The notes beneath the pieces were generated by a model. The model was not told the DNA's origin. It made no database searches and saw nothing but the letters and a program-made list of their open reading frames with translations. Positions 37,810-47,551 of a stretch of DNA of 64,000 nt are shown in pieces (within the stretch, counting starts at the first letter, position 1; each line of letters opens with the position of its first letter). This DNA comes from Pusillimonas sp. T7-7 (GTDB lineage Bacteria; Pseudomonadota; Gammaproteobacteria; Burkholderiales; Burkholderiaceae_B): NCBI RefSeq assembly GCF_000209655.1, contig NC_015458.1, positions 806,001 to 870,000 of the forward strand, in the 5' to 3' direction. Made by a program: the position numbers and the translations under genes.

Positions 37810-40800
37810 ATGCATAGTTCAAAAAAAGGTTTATTGCGGACAACGGTGTTGGCGGCAGCGTTATTTGGGGTTTATGGGGGGGCAGGTGCCGAGTCGCTGG
37901 ATTGTAATAACGCAAACTGCAGCCCAGCGGGCACTATCGAATACTCAGCAACGGGAACAGCGTTAAAAAGCTATGTCTGGGCAGTTACAGCCGACAATAA
38001 CGCAACCCTAACCCTGGATGGTAATAAAGTTACCACTACAGGCCCTAGCGCACGAGCTATGCTTGCAGGGATTGGCTCAACCATTAATGCTAATGGTGTC
38101 AAGATTTCTACTAGTGGGGAAGATGGGCACGGTGTGCAGTCATGGGTAGAATCCGTTGGGGCCTCACCCACTATTAATCTGGATGCCAATAGCACTGTTA
38201 ACGTTACAGGGGATATGGCCTGGGGCTTGTATGCTTATGGTGGCGAGATTGTAAGTGCCGCAACCGTTACAACTAGCGGCGCTGGTGGTTTCGGGGTTTT
38301 TGCCGAGAACGCCAAAGCTGAAAGTACCAGAGTCGTTCTTAATGGTGGATCGATTAAGACAACGGGCTCTTATAATAAGTTCGGCCATGGTAGCCATGGC
38401 GTGCTAGCAAAGCACACGGGTGCGATCATTGAGGTCAATGGTACGACAGTGGAAGTTAATGGCGACCATGCCCGCCAGACTACATCGGCCTCTTCGGGTA
38501 ATCCCATTGTTCCTGCTACAGCCGCTGCGTTGCGAGCAGAGGTGGGTGGACAGATCGTTGCTGACAATGCAACCATCAAAACTAGCGGTATGTGGGCCTT
38601 CGGTGTGCATGCTGATGGCGCAGATGCAAAAATCACCACACAAAACAATACGGCCATTACTACGACTGAGGAGCGGGGCTACGGTGCCTACGCGACTGCT
38701 GGTGGAGAGGTGGAGCTGAACGGCGGTAGCGTTACGACCGGCGGTTTTATGGCGCATGCCATCTATTCGTCTGGCGCAGAATCTAAGATTACGGCGAATA
38801 ACGTTGTTATTTCGGCTACGGGCGACGCCAGCGACGGTGCCTGGGCTTATAACAGTGGAACTACTATTTTGAACGGTAGCAGCATCAGCGTGATCGGGGA
38901 GCCGAATAGCAAAACTCCTCACGAGCCCGCCTCAGGGGTACGTGCTTTTGGTAATGGTACGCTAATCGCAAAGGATCTTGATATTACTACTCGTGGCAGC
39001 AGCAGTGCGGGAGCAATCGCCGGAACCAGCACTGATTTCGGTAGTGGTTACCACGGTACTGTTGAACTGGATAATGTCAGTATCACGACCAGCGGATCGG
39101 ATTCGGAAGCTGCCTGGGTTGGCTACGGCAGCACGCTGGATGTTAAGAACAGCACCTTGGTGTCGCAACAAAGCGAGGGCATCATTGTTCGCAACGCGGC
39201 TACTGTCACTATCGACAACTCGACGATAAAGTCTGGTCAGGCAGCTTCCCTGAAAGCCAGCTTTGGCCAGAATGAGAACGAGCCAACCAAAGTTACACCG
39301 AGTGGCCAAGTGCAAACCATTATAGTTGGCGCTGGTTCTGTTCTAACGGAGAATAATGGCACTTTGCTACGTGTGGAGCGCGATGCAGGTGTTGGTGCTG
39401 ACGGTAAGGTGACGCTGACGCTAGCTAGCGGCGCTACCGCTTCGGGTGATGTTTACAATTATGATGATCTAGGAAATTTGGTTACGCATGACCCTACCAA
39501 GACCGTAATTGACATTCAATCAGGCGCGCAATGGGCCGGTATGGTCATTGACGACAAGACCACGATCATTGATGACAGCTCAGGCGAACAGACTAATCTG
39601 GATACTGACGGCGACGTTTCGGTTCAAAGCGGCGGTTCGCAGCAATTCAACGGCACCACCAGCATTGGCGGCAGCGCGTCGGTGGGCAGCGGCCAGCAAG
39701 TGTCGTTTAATGGTCCCACGACTATTGGTGCAGATCTGATGGGCCAGAACGGTTCTAGCACGACTTTCGGTGGCGATACAGACATTGCCGGTTCGATCAC
39801 TGCTGGCACCGGCTCGACCTTTAGCTTCAGCGGCCCGACTACTGTTGGCGGTAACGTTGCTGGGACGGGCGCTACGTTTGCATTCAGCAGCACGGCACCG
39901 ACCACGATCGAAGGCAATCTTGATTTGGGCGCTGGCTCATCAACCTCGGGCGGCACGCCTGATGGACCTGTCCTGATCTTCGGCAATGCTCAAGTGGGCG
40001 ACGGCTCTACCCTGGGCGGTAACCTGAACATCGCCGGCATACTGTCGAGCATAGGCGGTACTTTGAACCCCGGCAATTCGATCGGTGCGCAAACCTATGG
40101 TTCGCTAGGCGAGCTCTCAGGTACCACCTACGCGGCTGAAGTGAACGCTGCCGGCCAGTCCGACTTGATCACGATCGCTTCGGGCAATGCAGATCTGACC
40201 GGTGTTAACCTGACGGTCGGCCAAGAGAACGGCAACGGCGGCTACAGGCTGAACCACGATTACACGATCGTGGAAACGACCAAGGCTGACGGTATCAGCG
40301 CAGTGGCCGGCAACAAGTTTGCCAGCGAAACGCTGGACGCTTCTTTTGACGGCACACTGGTCAAGCTGGATGCGGCCAAGTTCGGTGCGAACACGGTCCA
40401 GATCAGTCTGTCGGCCGATACGTCGGCGATCGATGCCATCCGTAAAGACTTGAGCAGCAATCAGAACGCCACGTTGGACGGTGTTATTTCGGTCGCTGGC
40501 CAGAACGCCTCGGCTGACGCAGCACTGCAATCGAGCGATCCCAAAGACGCGCTGAACCAACTGTCCGGCGAACTGCATGGCAGCACGCAAACCGCTTTGC
40601 TGAACAACAGCCAGCTGGTCACCCGTACGCTGAGCAACCGCATGCGTGCGAACCTGGGTGCGGGCATGCAGGCTGGCGCTCCAACAGCGCAAGCCTCGGG
40701 TGCGGTGGCCGGCTCCATGCCAACGTCGGGCGCTTACCCGCTGTGGGCGCAGGTGGTGGGTAGCTGGAACGAGCTGGACGATGACGGCAATGCCGCCAAG

Positions 40801-41571
40801 GTCAAGAGCGATACAGCAGGCCTGTTCATCGGCGCCGATACGGCTGTGGGTCAAGGCTGGCGTGTAGGCGCTGCCCTGGGCTTTACCGATGGCGAGGTCA
40901 AGGTCAACGATCGCAACTCCAAGTCTGATGTCACCAGCTACACCGCTGCGCTGTATGGCGGCAACAGCTGGAAGACGGCCAAGGGTCAGGTGAACTTCCT
41001 GGCAGGCGCGGCGTACACCACCAACGAAGTCGATAGCCGTCGTACGGTTAACGTTGGTGGTTCGCAAACGCTCAAGGCTGACTACGACGTGAACACCACG
41101 CAGTTGTTCACCGAACTGGGTTATGCCATTCCGGTGGGTCAGGCCAGTGTGGTCGAGCCGTACTTGGGCTTGGCCTGGATGAGCCAGAAGGCCAAGAGCT
41201 TTGATGAGTCGGGTGGTTCGGCCGCCTTGCATGGCGATAGCCAGACGGACGACGTCACGACCTTCACGCTGGGTCTGCGTGGTGCAACGACCATTACCAC
41301 CGGCAAGTCCGAAGCGCGCTTGACGGCGGGCCTGGGCTGGCGCCATGCGGCGGGTGATGTCGATGCAACGCGTTCGATGTCGTTCATCCAGGGTGCGGGC
41401 GATGCCTTCAGCATCGCGGGTGCGCCAATTGCCAAGAATGCGGCAGTGGTGGACCTGGGTGCGGAAATGAACGTGGGCAAGAACACTGCACTGGGCCTGA
41501 GCTACAGCGGCCAGTTCGGTGACGGCGCCAGCGACAATGCCGGTACGGTGTACGTGCGCGTGCGCTTCTAA
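37810..41571 (+). CDS. Autotransporter (type Va) with single-module beta-helix passenger
   Basis: Second autotransporter, 1253 aa. Signal peptide MHSSKKGLLRTTVLAAALF and onward, cleaved near GAGA-ES. The mature start has two close cysteines (CNNANC), rare in passengers. Residues 30-600 are beta-helix rungs of the same style as the upstream gene but clearly different in sequence. One copy of the VGAGSVLTENNGTLL unit sits near residue 505. Residues about 612-714 are TTIGAD/TVGGNV-type rungs. The barrel, about 975-1253, is almost identical to that of the upstream protein. AGGGG 8 nt before the ATG is the ribosome-binding site. A paralogue made by tandem duplication followed by passenger divergence, or by passenger exchange, is the likely history. 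Confidence 0.93.
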   Translation: MHSSKKGLLRTTVLAAALFGVYGGAGAESLDCNNANCSPAGTIEYSATGTALKSYVWAVTADNNATLTLDGNKVTTTGPSARAMLAGIGSTINANGVKISTSGEDGHGVQSWVESVGASPTINLDANSTVNVTGDMAWGLYAYGGEIVSAATVTTSGAGGFGVFAENAKAESTRVVLNGGSIKTTGSYNKFGHGSHGVLAKHTGAIIEVNGTTVEVNGDHARQTTSASSGNPIVPATAAALRAEVGGQIVADNATIKTSGMWAFGVHADGADAKITTQNNTAITTTEERGYGAYATAGGEVELNGGSVTTGGFMAHAIYSSGAESKITANNVVISATGDASDGAWAYNSGTTILNGSSISVIGEPNSKTPHEPASGVRAFGNGTLIAKDLDITTRGSSSAGAIAGTSTDFGSGYHGTVELDNVSITTSGSDSEAAWVGYGSTLDVKNSTLVSQQSEGIIVRNAATVTIDNSTIKSGQAASLKASFGQNENEPTKVTPSGQVQTIIVGAGSVLTENNGTLLRVERDAGVGADGKVTLTLASGATASGDVYNYDDLGNLVTHDPTKTVIDIQSGAQWAGMVIDDKTTIIDDSSGEQTNLDTDGDVSVQSGGSQQFNGTTSIGGSASVGSGQQVSFNGPTTIGADLMGQNGSSTTFGGDTDIAGSITAGTGSTFSFSGPTTVGGNVAGTGATFAFSSTAPTTIEGNLDLGAGSSTSGGTPDGPVLIFGNAQVGDGSTLGGNLNIAGILSSIGGTLNPGNSIGAQTYGSLGELSGTTYAAEVNAAGQSDLITIASGNADLTGVNLTVGQENGNGGYRLNHDYTIVETTKADGISAVAGNKFASETLDASFDGTLVKLDAAKFGANTVQISLSADTSAIDAIRKDLSSNQNATLDGVISVAGQNASADAALQSSDPKDALNQLSGELHGSTQTALLNNSQLVTRTLSNRMRANLGAGMQAGAPTAQASGAVAGSMPTSGAYPLWAQVVGSWNELDDDGNAAKVKSDTAGLFIGADTAVGQGWRVGAALGFTDGEVKVNDRNSKSDVTSYTAALYGGNSWKTAKGQVNFLAGAAYTTNEVDSRRTVNVGGSQTLKADYDVNTTQLFTELGYAIPVGQASVVEPYLGLAWMSQKAKSFDESGGSAALHGDSQTDDVTTFTLGLRGATTITTGKSEARLTAGLGWRHAAGDVDATRSMSFIQGAGDAFSIAGAPIAKNAAVVDLGAEMNVGKNTALGLSYSGQFGDGASDNAGTVYVRVRF

Positions 41572-41629
41572 GCCCCAAGCCAGGCGTGTGTTTCTTAATA
41601 GGGACGCATGTCTGGCTAACTGAAACCCT
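40251..41629 (+). repeat. Long direct repeat, copy 2 (3' part of autotransporter 2)
   Basis: Partner of 35935-37313 in the same orientation, offset 4316 nt. The near-identity continues past the stop codon (GCCCCAAGCCAGGCGTGTGT and onward) to about 41629. Confidence 0.92.
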
Positions 41630-41661
41630 GCCCCCTCTGAACAAGGGGGGTGCGGACAAAT

Positions 41662-41697
41662 CAAAAGGCCGATGTTACATCGGCCTTTTGATTTTTC
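41662..41697 (+). terminator. Rho-independent terminator of autotransporter 2
   Basis: CAAAAGGCCGATG-TTA-CATCGGCCTTTTG: a 13-bp perfect stem followed by ATTTTTC. Confidence 0.88.
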
Positions 41698-41805
41698 AGC
41701 AGTGTGGTTGTTTGTTATTTGTCACATTAAGAGCCAATATTGTGTAACTTCTCGATATTGTCATGTAATTTTCTATGAGTTTTTGATACCATCCTTCTGT
41801 TCACT

Positions 41806-41866
41806 CTTATGCAACAAATGCATAAGAAATACCCAGTTATGAAACAATTGTTATATGTAGTTACAT
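41806..41866. promoter_or_regulatory. Palindrome cluster upstream of flhDC
   Basis: Three inverted repeats occur within 61 bp of A+T-rich DNA: CTTATGCA-ACAAA-TGCATAAG (41806-41826), AACAATTGTT (41843-41852) and ATGTA-GT-TACAT (41855-41866). They end about 110 nt before flhD. Master-regulator promoters are usually targets of several transcription factors, so operators are the natural reading; no factor can be named from sequence. The rest of 41698-41976 shows nothing else I can call. Confidence 0.5.
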
Positions 41867-41976
41867 AGGCGCTGTGCGCGAGCTGGGTGTATTTATAGGT
41901 GGCGTGTTCGCAAGAGTGCGCTTTGCTGGTCAGGCACACGTTGGCCTTGGCTCCAGCTTTTACAGGAGATGGCTCA

Positions 41977-42300
41977 ATGCCTGGTACAGACACTTCATTG
42001 CTTAACGATATTCAAGAAGTCAATTTGTCTTACATGATGCTCGCTCAGCGCTTGCTACGCGAGAATCTTTCCGCGGGCATGCTGCGCTTGGGTTTTGATT
42101 CTGATGTGGCCGAACTTGTCATGCGTCTTTCACCGGCGCAAATTGTGAAGCTGTCGATGTCCAATGCCTTGGTGTGCAAGTTCCGTCTTAACGATTACGA
42201 GCTGCTGTCGTCCCTGACGCAAGATGTGCTGGGCGGCGTGCTGCAGCAAGCGCATTCGACCATATTGCTTTCGCAGCAGCCTGCCGAACAAGCTGTTTGA
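41977..42300 (+). CDS. flhD: Flagellar master regulator subunit FlhD
   Basis: With FlhC forms the FlhD4C2 activator of class 2 flagellar genes (called FrlA in Bordetella). 107 aa from the ATG at 41977, preceded by AGGAG 8 nt upstream; the longer open frame from 41899 is not supported. Conserved text: [20 protein letters not shown] and ASLR-type region [20 protein letters not shown]. First gene of flhDC, directly downstream of the autotransporter locus. Confidence 0.95.
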   Translation: MPGTDTSLLNDIQEVNLSYMMLAQRLLRENLSAGMLRLGFDSDVAELVMRLSPAQIVKLSMSNALVCKFRLNDYELLSSLTQDVLGGVLQQAHSTILLSQQPAEQAV

Positions 42301-42311
42301 GCAGGTAGAAC

Positions 42312-42926
42312 ATGGTCACAAAAAGCGTTGCCCAGGAAGCTGAAGACATTATCCTGGCTACCGATATGATTCGGCTGGGTGCGCGCCTGCAGGTATTGCA
42401 GTCCGAAACCAGTTTGAGTTATGACCGCCTTGCCCGTTTGTACCGAGAGGTCAAGGGGGTGTCGCCGCCCAAGGGCATGTTGCCGTTTTCGGTGGATTGG
42501 TTCATGACCTGGTTGCCGAACATTCATTCCAGCATGTTCTATAGCCTGTATCAGTTTATGAACAGGAACACGTCGGCCACGAAGGCGCAGGCTCTGGTCG
42601 AGGCGTATCGCCTGTACCTTGAGCAGTCCACTGTGGGTAAAGGCGAGGGCAGTGATGATGAAGCCGTGCTGAGCTTCACGCGCGCATGGATGCTGATCCG
42701 GTTTTTTGACAGCAATTTGGTGCAGCTGTCTTATTGCGTGCGGTGCAAAGGCGGGTTCGTGGCGCATGCACACGATCCGCAAAACGATTTCGTCTGCGCC
42801 ATCTGCCGCCCGCCGCCCCGTGCGGGAAAAACCCGTGCGCGTTCGCAGCGGCTATCGTCCAACCCCGTCCAGGCGTTGCGCAATGCACGCAAGGCGGCCG
42901 GTCAAGCAGGCGCTGCAGCTGGATAG
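42312..42926 (+). CDS. flhC: Flagellar master regulator subunit FlhC
   Basis: DNA-binding and zinc-binding partner of FlhD. 204 aa. The zinc ligands are CVRCKGGFVAHAHD and CAICRPP (C-x2-C twice). The basic tail (residues ~180-204) is Ala/Arg-rich. It starts 11 nt after flhD, so they form one operon. A hairpin follows before motA. Confidence 0.96.
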   Translation: MVTKSVAQEAEDIILATDMIRLGARLQVLQSETSLSYDRLARLYREVKGVSPPKGMLPFSVDWFMTWLPNIHSSMFYSLYQFMNRNTSATKAQALVEAYRLYLEQSTVGKGEGSDDEAVLSFTRAWMLIRFFDSNLVQLSYCVRCKGGFVAHAHDPQNDFVCAICRPPPRAGKTRARSQRLSSNPVQALRNARKAAGQAGAAAG

Positions 42927-42980
42927 TTTGCCGGCAGAGCGGGGATTTAGCCTCGAAAACACCCTTTGACGAACGCTTTT

Positions 42981-43015
42981 ACACAGGCTGAATGAAGCGA
43001 TCATATAGCCTGTGT
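42981..43015 (+). repeat. Inverted repeat between flhC and motA
   Basis: ACACAGGCT (42981-42989) and AGCCTGTGT (43007-43015) are perfect 9-bp inverted copies with a 17-nt loop, ending just before the motA ribosome-binding site. No T tract follows, so a partial terminator, RNA-stability element or operator are all possible. Confidence 0.5.
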
Positions 43016-43033
43016 GCAAATTAAGGCTTCGCC

Positions 43034-43906
43034 GTGTTTATTATCCTGGGGTTCCTGATTGTTTTTATCTCGGTGTTCGGCAGCTTCGTCATGCTGGGCG
43101 GACACCTTGGCGCCTTGTACCAACCCTTCGAGTTCGTGCTGATCGCCGGGGCGGCCATTGGGGCCTACATTGCGTCCAGCAGCAGCAAGTCGGTCAAGCT
43201 GCTGTTTTCGTCGCTGCCCATCGCCTTTCGGAAAAGTCCGTACGGCAAAGAGCTGTACATGGAGCTGATGGCTTTGCTGTATGTGTTGCTCAACAAGGCG
43301 CGGCGCGATGGCTTGATGTCCATCGAGTCGGATATTGAAGAGCCCGAGTCCAGCCCCATCTTCGCCGACTACCCACGCATCCTGCGCGACAAGAACCTGA
43401 TGGAGTTCATCACCGATTACATGCGCTTGATGATCAGCGGCAATATGAGCTCTTTCGAAATCGAAACCCTGATGGACCAGGAAATCGAGGCGCACTTCCA
43501 GGAACGCAGCGTGCCTTCAAATGCCTTGCGGGCTGTGGCCGATGCCTTGCCGGCTTTTGGCATTGTGGCGGCCGTGCTGGGCGTGATCAAGGCCCTGGCT
43601 TCGGTGGATCAGCCGCCCGCCATCCTGGCCGATCTGATCTCCAAGGCCATGGTCGGCACTTTTTTGGGCGTATTGCTGGCTTACGGTTTCGTGGCGCCGT
43701 TCGCCTCGTCCATTGAGCGGCGCTCCGTTGCGTCCATGAAAGTACTTGAGTGCATCAAGGTGACCTTGCTGGCCAGCATGAACGGTTACCCGCCGCAATT
43801 GGCGGTGGAGTTCGGACGCAAGGTGCTGTATTCCTACGCACGGCCTTCGTTCATGGAACTGGAAGACCACGTCCGGCAAACCCGCTCGACCGCCAAGAAG
43901 GCATAG
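43034..43906 (+). CDS. motA: Flagellar motor stator protein MotA
   Basis: Proton-channel stator subunit in the inner membrane. 290 aa with four membrane segments (about 1-22, 30-50, 170-192, 202-222), a large cytoplasmic loop between 2 and 3 with the charged rotor-facing residues, and the DQPPAILADLISKAMVGTFLG segment with the conserved proline. The start is GTG at 43034 with AAGG 9 nt upstream. It is followed by motB after 9 nt. Confidence 0.96.
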   Translation: MFIILGFLIVFISVFGSFVMLGGHLGALYQPFEFVLIAGAAIGAYIASSSSKSVKLLFSSLPIAFRKSPYGKELYMELMALLYVLLNKARRDGLMSIESDIEEPESSPIFADYPRILRDKNLMEFITDYMRLMISGNMSSFEIETLMDQEIEAHFQERSVPSNALRAVADALPAFGIVAAVLGVIKALASVDQPPAILADLISKAMVGTFLGVLLAYGFVAPFASSIERRSVASMKVLECIKVTLLASMNGYPPQLAVEFGRKVLYSYARPSFMELEDHVRQTRSTAKKA

Positions 43907-43915
43907 GCTGCTTTC

Positions 43916-44848
43916 ATGAATAAGCAAGAGCCGCGTATTGTTATCCGGCGCAAACGGTCTCACGTCAGTGTCAAGCATAACGACAGCTGGAAGATTGCCT
44001 ATGCCGACTTTGTGACGGCAATGATGGCGTTTTTCCTGGTGATGTGGCTGGTGGCGCTGGTGCCGCAGAAAGACCTGCAGGAAATGGCCGAGTACTTTCG
44101 CATGCCGCTAATGACGGCGGTGAAGGGCGGGCCCAAGAATGACACAGGCAGCAGCGTGATTCCATCGGGGAATCCCAGCATTATTCCTAATCCCAGTCCT
44201 ATTGCTTCGCGCGGCGATGCGCGCACCGAGGGAGACCTGCGCGACGTTGAACGCCTGGAGAATTTGAAGGCTGAACTCGAGACTCTGATAGAAACCGATC
44301 CGATCTTGCAGCAGTTCAGGCCGCAGTTGCTGCTGGACATGACGCCGGACGGCTTGCGCATCCAGATTATCGATAAGCAGAACCGGCCCATGTTTGCGAC
44401 CGGCAGCGCTCAGGTGCAGTCGTATATGCGCGACATACTGCGCCAGTTGGGCCCCACGTTCAATCGTTTGCCCAACCCTCTGAGCATCTCGGGGCATACC
44501 GATTCTATTCAGTACGCCTCGGGCGAGCGCGATTACAGCAATTGGGAGCTTTCCGCTGATCGGGCCAATGCGGCGCGCCGGGAGCTGGTTGCGGGCGGCA
44601 TGGGTGAAAGCAAGGTCAAGCGGGTGCTGGGTCTGTCTTCATCAGTCAGCCTGATTAAAGATAATCCGGCTGCTGCCGTAAACCGGCGTATCAGCATTGT
44701 TGTACTGAATCAACGTGCCGAGCGACGTATTGATGAGCAGAATGCTTCCGGTGATTCGAATGTTGATGTGCAGGAACTCCTGGCTCCGATTCCGGGCCCG
44801 GCGCTGCAACTGCATCACATTCCTGGGCTGCCCGTTCCAATACGCTAG
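43916..44848 (+). CDS. motB: Flagellar motor stator protein MotB
   Basis: Peptidoglycan-anchored stator subunit. 310 aa: short basic cytoplasmic tail, one membrane helix (about 28-50) with the proton-carrying Asp31 in YADFVTAMMAF, a plug/linker region, and a periplasmic OmpA-like domain with ISGHTDSIQYA and LSADRANAARREL for peptidoglycan binding. Follows motA and precedes cheA. Confidence 0.97.
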   Translation: MNKQEPRIVIRRKRSHVSVKHNDSWKIAYADFVTAMMAFFLVMWLVALVPQKDLQEMAEYFRMPLMTAVKGGPKNDTGSSVIPSGNPSIIPNPSPIASRGDARTEGDLRDVERLENLKAELETLIETDPILQQFRPQLLLDMTPDGLRIQIIDKQNRPMFATGSAQVQSYMRDILRQLGPTFNRLPNPLSISGHTDSIQYASGERDYSNWELSADRANAARRELVAGGMGESKVKRVLGLSSSVSLIKDNPAAAVNRRISIVVLNQRAERRIDEQNASGDSNVDVQELLAPIPGPALQLHHIPGLPVPIR

Positions 44849-44910
44849 CCCGGTCTGTACCGTCGGCATACACGACTTATTGGACAGCTCTACAGGAAAA
44901 GGAAGCAAGC

Positions 44911-46971
44911 ATGAGTACGGGCGTCGACCTCAGCCAGTTTTTCGAAACCTTCTTCGATGAGGCGGACGAACTGCTTTCCGACATGGAGCAGTGCCTGCTG
45001 GCGTTGGATATCGACCAGCCCGATATTGGCCAGCTCAATGCCATTTTCCGCGCGGCGCACTCGATCAAGGGTGGCGCGGGTACGTTTGGCTGTTTTGGCC
45101 ACCTTGCCGATACGACCCATTTGCTGGAAAACCTGTTGGATGCCATCAGGCAGGGCGAGATGCCCTTGCGTAAAGACATGATAGACCTTTTTCTGGAAAC
45201 CAAAGATGTGCTAACAGATCAAGTTGCCGCTTATCGCAGTTCCCAAGAGCCGGACATTGCCGCGTACGACCGCATTTGCGCCCAGTTGCGCGAACTAGCG
45301 CTGGAGCAGGGCGGACAAGCTCCCGCATCCAGCCCGGCGTCGGCGACCCCTCAGCCGTCGGCCATCCCGACTGCTGCTGAATCGGCCGCCGAATCAGTTG
45401 GGCAGGCCGATCCAGCCGTTGGAATCCCTTTGTTCGTCAGCCTTAGTCGGGTGAATGGCAAGGACGCCGATGCGCTGGCAGCCGAAATGGCTTTGATGGG
45501 GCAGGTGCTGCACCAGGAACGCGATGGCGACAGCCTTGGCCTATGGCTGGACACGACGGCTTCGGCCGATGACCTGGAAGCCGTTTGCTGCTTTATCGTC
45601 AACGCCGATCAGGTCAGTGTGACGCGATTGGCCTTGCCTGCGGCCGCTTTGGCGGGTAAGGCCAAAGCGACGCCGCCATCTGCTCCCGCAGAGTCCGAAC
45701 CCGCAGAGCCTGAACCGGCGCCTTCCGAATCAGCGGCGACCGATCCGGTGACGCCCGCCAAGCCGGCTGCGCTCAAGGGGCCGACGGCCGCTTCGTCCAG
45801 CAGCACCATTCGGGTGGGTGTCGAGAAGGTCGACCAAATCATCAATCTGGTGGGCGAACTTGTGATTACGCAAGCCATGCTGGTGCAGCGCTCGTCCACG
45901 CTGGACTCCGTCTTGCACGACCGGCTGCTTAACGGCATAGAGCAGTTGGAGCGCAATGCGCGCGACCTTCAGGAAGCGGTGATGTCCATCCGCATGATGC
46001 CCATGGACTACGTATTCAGCCGCTTTCCCCGGGTCGTGCGCGAAAGCGCCGCCAAGTTGAACAAGCGCATCAGGCTGACTACGCATGGCCAGGCCACCGA
46101 GCTGGACAAGAGCCTGATCGAACGCATTATCGACCCGCTGACTCATTTGGTCCGCAACAGCATCGACCATGGTATTGAAACGCCCGAAGCCCGCATGGCT
46201 GCCGGCAAGGACCCGGAAGGCCACATGACCTTGTCTGCCCAGCATCATGGCGGGCAAATCGTCATCGAGGTGTCTGATGACGGCGCCGGCCTGAACCGTG
46301 AACGCATCTTGAAGAAGGCCATGGCGCAAGGCATGGCGGTCACAGAGAACACCCCCGACGAGGAGTTGTGGCAACTGATTTTCGCGCCCGGTTTCTCGAC
46401 CGCCGATAAGGTTACCGATATCTCGGGGCGCGGCGTAGGCATGGATGTGGTCAGGCGGAATATCCAGGGCATGGGCGGACATATACAGTTGGCGTCCCGT
46501 GCCGGGCAGGGTACGACCACACGCATCATTCTGCCTCTGACGCTGGCCATTCTGGATGGCATGTCGGTCAAAGTGGGAGAGGAAACATTCATTCTGCCGC
46601 TCAGCCACGTCACCGAATCGATGCAGCCGACGATGGAGCAGATCCGCAGCATTTCCGACACTGAACATGTGCTGCATGTGCGGGGCGAATACCTGCCTTT
46701 GGTGGCGCTGCACAAAGTCTTTGCGGTTGAAGACGCCGTCACCGACATCACCCGCTCCATCGCCGTGATCCTGCAGGCCGAGGATGTGCGCTTTGCCTTG
46801 CTGGTTGATCATCTGATCGGTCAGCATCAGGTGGTGGTCAAGAATCTTGAATCCAATTATCGGAAAATACCCGGCGTATCGGCCGCCACCATTTTGGGTG
46901 ATGGCAGCGTGGCCCTGATCGTGGATGTCTTTGCCCTGATGCGCGTTACGCGCGACAAAGCCACGGCCTAA
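44911..46971 (+). CDS. cheA: Chemotaxis histidine kinase CheA
   Basis: Autophosphorylating kinase that passes phosphate to CheY and CheB under receptor control. 686 aa. The P1 domain has the phospho-accepting His50 in [16 protein letters not shown] short P2-like part (about 170-245) is flanked by Ala/Pro/Glu-rich linkers. P3 dimerisation has [15 protein letters not shown]4 kinase has [12 protein letters not shown] (N box), [12 protein letters not shown] (G1) and [15 protein letters not shown] (G2). P5 CheW-like regulatory domain follows. Preceded by AGGAAAAGGAAG. Confidence 0.97.
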   Translation: MSTGVDLSQFFETFFDEADELLSDMEQCLLALDIDQPDIGQLNAIFRAAHSIKGGAGTFGCFGHLADTTHLLENLLDAIRQGEMPLRKDMIDLFLETKDVLTDQVAAYRSSQEPDIAAYDRICAQLRELALEQGGQAPASSPASATPQPSAIPTAAESAAESVGQADPAVGIPLFVSLSRVNGKDADALAAEMALMGQVLHQERDGDSLGLWLDTTASADDLEAVCCFIVNADQVSVTRLALPAAALAGKAKATPPSAPAESEPAEPEPAPSESAATDPVTPAKPAALKGPTAASSSSTIRVGVEKVDQIINLVGELVITQAMLVQRSSTLDSVLHDRLLNGIEQLERNARDLQEAVMSIRMMPMDYVFSRFPRVVRESAAKLNKRIRLTTHGQATELDKSLIERIIDPLTHLVRNSIDHGIETPEARMAAGKDPEGHMTLSAQHHGGQIVIEVSDDGAGLNRERILKKAMAQGMAVTENTPDEELWQLIFAPGFSTADKVTDISGRGVGMDVVRRNIQGMGGHIQLASRAGQGTTTRIILPLTLAILDGMSVKVGEETFILPLSHVTESMQPTMEQIRSISDTEHVLHVRGEYLPLVALHKVFAVEDAVTDITRSIAVILQAEDVRFALLVDHLIGQHQVVVKNLESNYRKIPGVSAATILGDGSVALIVDVFALMRVTRDKATA

Positions 46972-46997
46972 CGACTAATCAAGTTGCGGAGAAATCA

Positions 46998-47498
46998 ATG
47001 TTCACCAAGTTCGAATCCAGTACCGAGCACGCCGATACGACCGGGCAGGAGTTTCTGGTCTTTACACTGGCCTCGCAGGAATACGGCATAGACATTCTGA
47101 AGGTGCAGGAAATTCGCGGCTACGACGCGCAGACCGTGACACGCATCGCCAACGTGCCGTCTTTCGTCAAGGGCGTTACCAATCTGCGCGGCATCATCGT
47201 GCCGATTGTCGATATGCGCATCAAGTTCAACCTTGAAAACGTCGAGTACAACCATCAAACCGTGGTGGTAATTTTGAATCTGAACTCCCGGGTTGTGGGC
47301 GTGGTCGTGGACGGCGTGTCTGACGTGCTGATGCTGCAGCAGGCGCAAATCAGTGCCGCGCCTCAGTTCGGTACGGCATTTTCGACGGAGTACCTGATGG
47401 GTATAGGTACGCTGGGCGAACGCATGCTCATTCTTGTCGACATCGAAAAACTCATGACCAGCGAAGAAATGGCTTTGGTCGAAAACGCGGTTGTCTAA
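46998..47498 (+). CDS. cheW: Chemotaxis coupling protein CheW
   Basis: Adaptor linking CheA to chemoreceptors in signalling arrays. 166 aa with the SH3-like fold text [40 protein letters not shown], and [11 protein letters not shown]. It lies 26 nt after cheA and directly before a receptor gene. Confidence 0.97.
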   Translation: MFTKFESSTEHADTTGQEFLVFTLASQEYGIDILKVQEIRGYDAQTVTRIANVPSFVKGVTNLRGIIVPIVDMRIKFNLENVEYNHQTVVVILNLNSRVVGVVVDGVSDVLMLQQAQISAAPQFGTAFSTEYLMGIGTLGERMLILVDIEKLMTSEEMALVENAVV

Positions 47499-47551
47499 AT
47501 GGCGTGCATGGCCACAGGGCCATGGCGGATATCACTGGATGTAGAGTTTAT

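Noticed and set aside
31313..41571. CRISPR-like array in the repetitive passenger region
   Set aside because: The repeats are coding beta-helix rungs of variable length and sequence, without fixed repeats and unique spacers.
40117..41664. 515-aa antisense frame over the autotransporter 2 barrel, with a similar one over autotransporter 1
   Set aside because: Both copies arise because the barrel DNA is duplicated; the His/Arg/Thr-rich reading has no start signals or family match.
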